From: Clostridia bacterium
Lineage (GTDB): Bacteria; Bacillota; Clostridia; Oscillospirales; CAG-272
Reading direction: 5' to 3'
Assembly: GCA_017505745.1 (NCBI GenBank)
Contig: JAFVOP010000009.1
Span: 1 to 42,055 of the forward strand
Length of the DNA: 42,055 nucleotides
Shown piece after piece: positions 42,024 to 42,055 of the stretch. Position 1 is the stretch's first letter. Each line of letters opens with the position of its first letter. The position numbers and the translations under genes were made by a program. A model generated the notes under the pieces. That model ran no database searches, was not told where the DNA came from, and saw only the letters and a program-made list of their open reading frames with translations.

Positions 42024-42055
42024 GGGGAGGAGCCTTTTGAAAAAGGCTCCTCCCC
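42024..42055. terminator. Hairpin at the right edge
   Basis: A 15-bp inverted repeat (GGGGAGGAGCCTTTT / AAAAGGCTCCTCCCC) around GA. On the minus strand no T-tract follows it before the trxB leader; on the plus strand the sequence ends here. It could terminate the gene to the right or be a dispersed intergenic hairpin. Confidence 0.4.

Noticed and set aside
42024-42055. Terminator of trxB
   Set aside because: It lies upstream of trxB, not downstream, and no T-tract follows it on the minus strand.

Overview
The window looks like a chromosomal segment of an anaerobic Bacillota bacterium, probably class Clostridia. The reasons are low-GC-type AGGAGG ribosome sites, sigma-A promoters of the form TTGACA-N17-TATAAT before many genes, Clostridia-type gene pairs (LytTR + DUF3021, SPFH + ribbon-helix-helix, extracytoplasmic-function sigma + membrane anti-sigma), and housekeeping genes most similar in motif to that group (rpoB, rpoC, rpsT, pfkA, cysK, trxB). 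No rRNA, tRNA, CRISPR array, transposase or integrase gene was seen. The assignment below class level is not possible by eye.

Layout. 1-8.6 kb (minus strand): the 3'-truncated end of a sigma-factor gene, an SPFH/ribbon-helix-helix pair, a glycogen-branching-type GH13 enzyme, a second sigma factor with a long C-terminal extension, an SGNH hydrolase, cysteine synthase and ribosomal protein S20. 8.7-14.2 kb (minus): phosphofructokinase, a GH78-like glycosidase, a CofE-like glutamate ligase and a guanylate-kinase-like protein, mostly single-gene units with their own promoters and terminators. 14.3-16.6 kb: a small accessory island with a ribbon-helix-helix + SLOG pair, a gene-free stretch encoding what looks like a new independently transcribed structured RNA, and a nest of about 100-bp direct repeats. 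16.6-23 kb (minus): a large metallo-beta-lactamase-fold protein, an ECF sigma/anti-sigma operon, an RpiB-family isomerase flanked by a 13-bp duplication of the guaA 3' end, and a GMP synthase lacking the glutaminase domain. 23-30.6 kb (minus): rpoB-rpoC with its own promoter and no rplJL upstream. 30.97-38.93 kb (plus): three tandem serine hydrolase paralogs, a sulfatase-fold membrane protein, a remarkable fusion of a YidC/Oxa1 insertase domain to a CDP-glycerol glycerophosphotransferase domain, and a 74-aa membrane protein with a YIDPAA motif. 38.97-42.06 kb (minus): LytTR/DUF3021, a second SGNH hydrolase and thioredoxin reductase.

Most interesting: (1) the YidC-glycerophosphotransferase fusion and its plus-strand neighbours, which suggest a dedicated envelope glycopolymer system; (2) the roughly 220-nt RNA at 15.30-15.52 kb, with consensus promoter, four-helix junction, possible 11-bp pseudoknot and intrinsic terminator; (3) two sigma factors sharing an unusual post-sigma-4 extension; (4) the guaA end duplication typical of integrative-element attachment sites. 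All functional statements rest on reading motifs by eye; no database search was possible.
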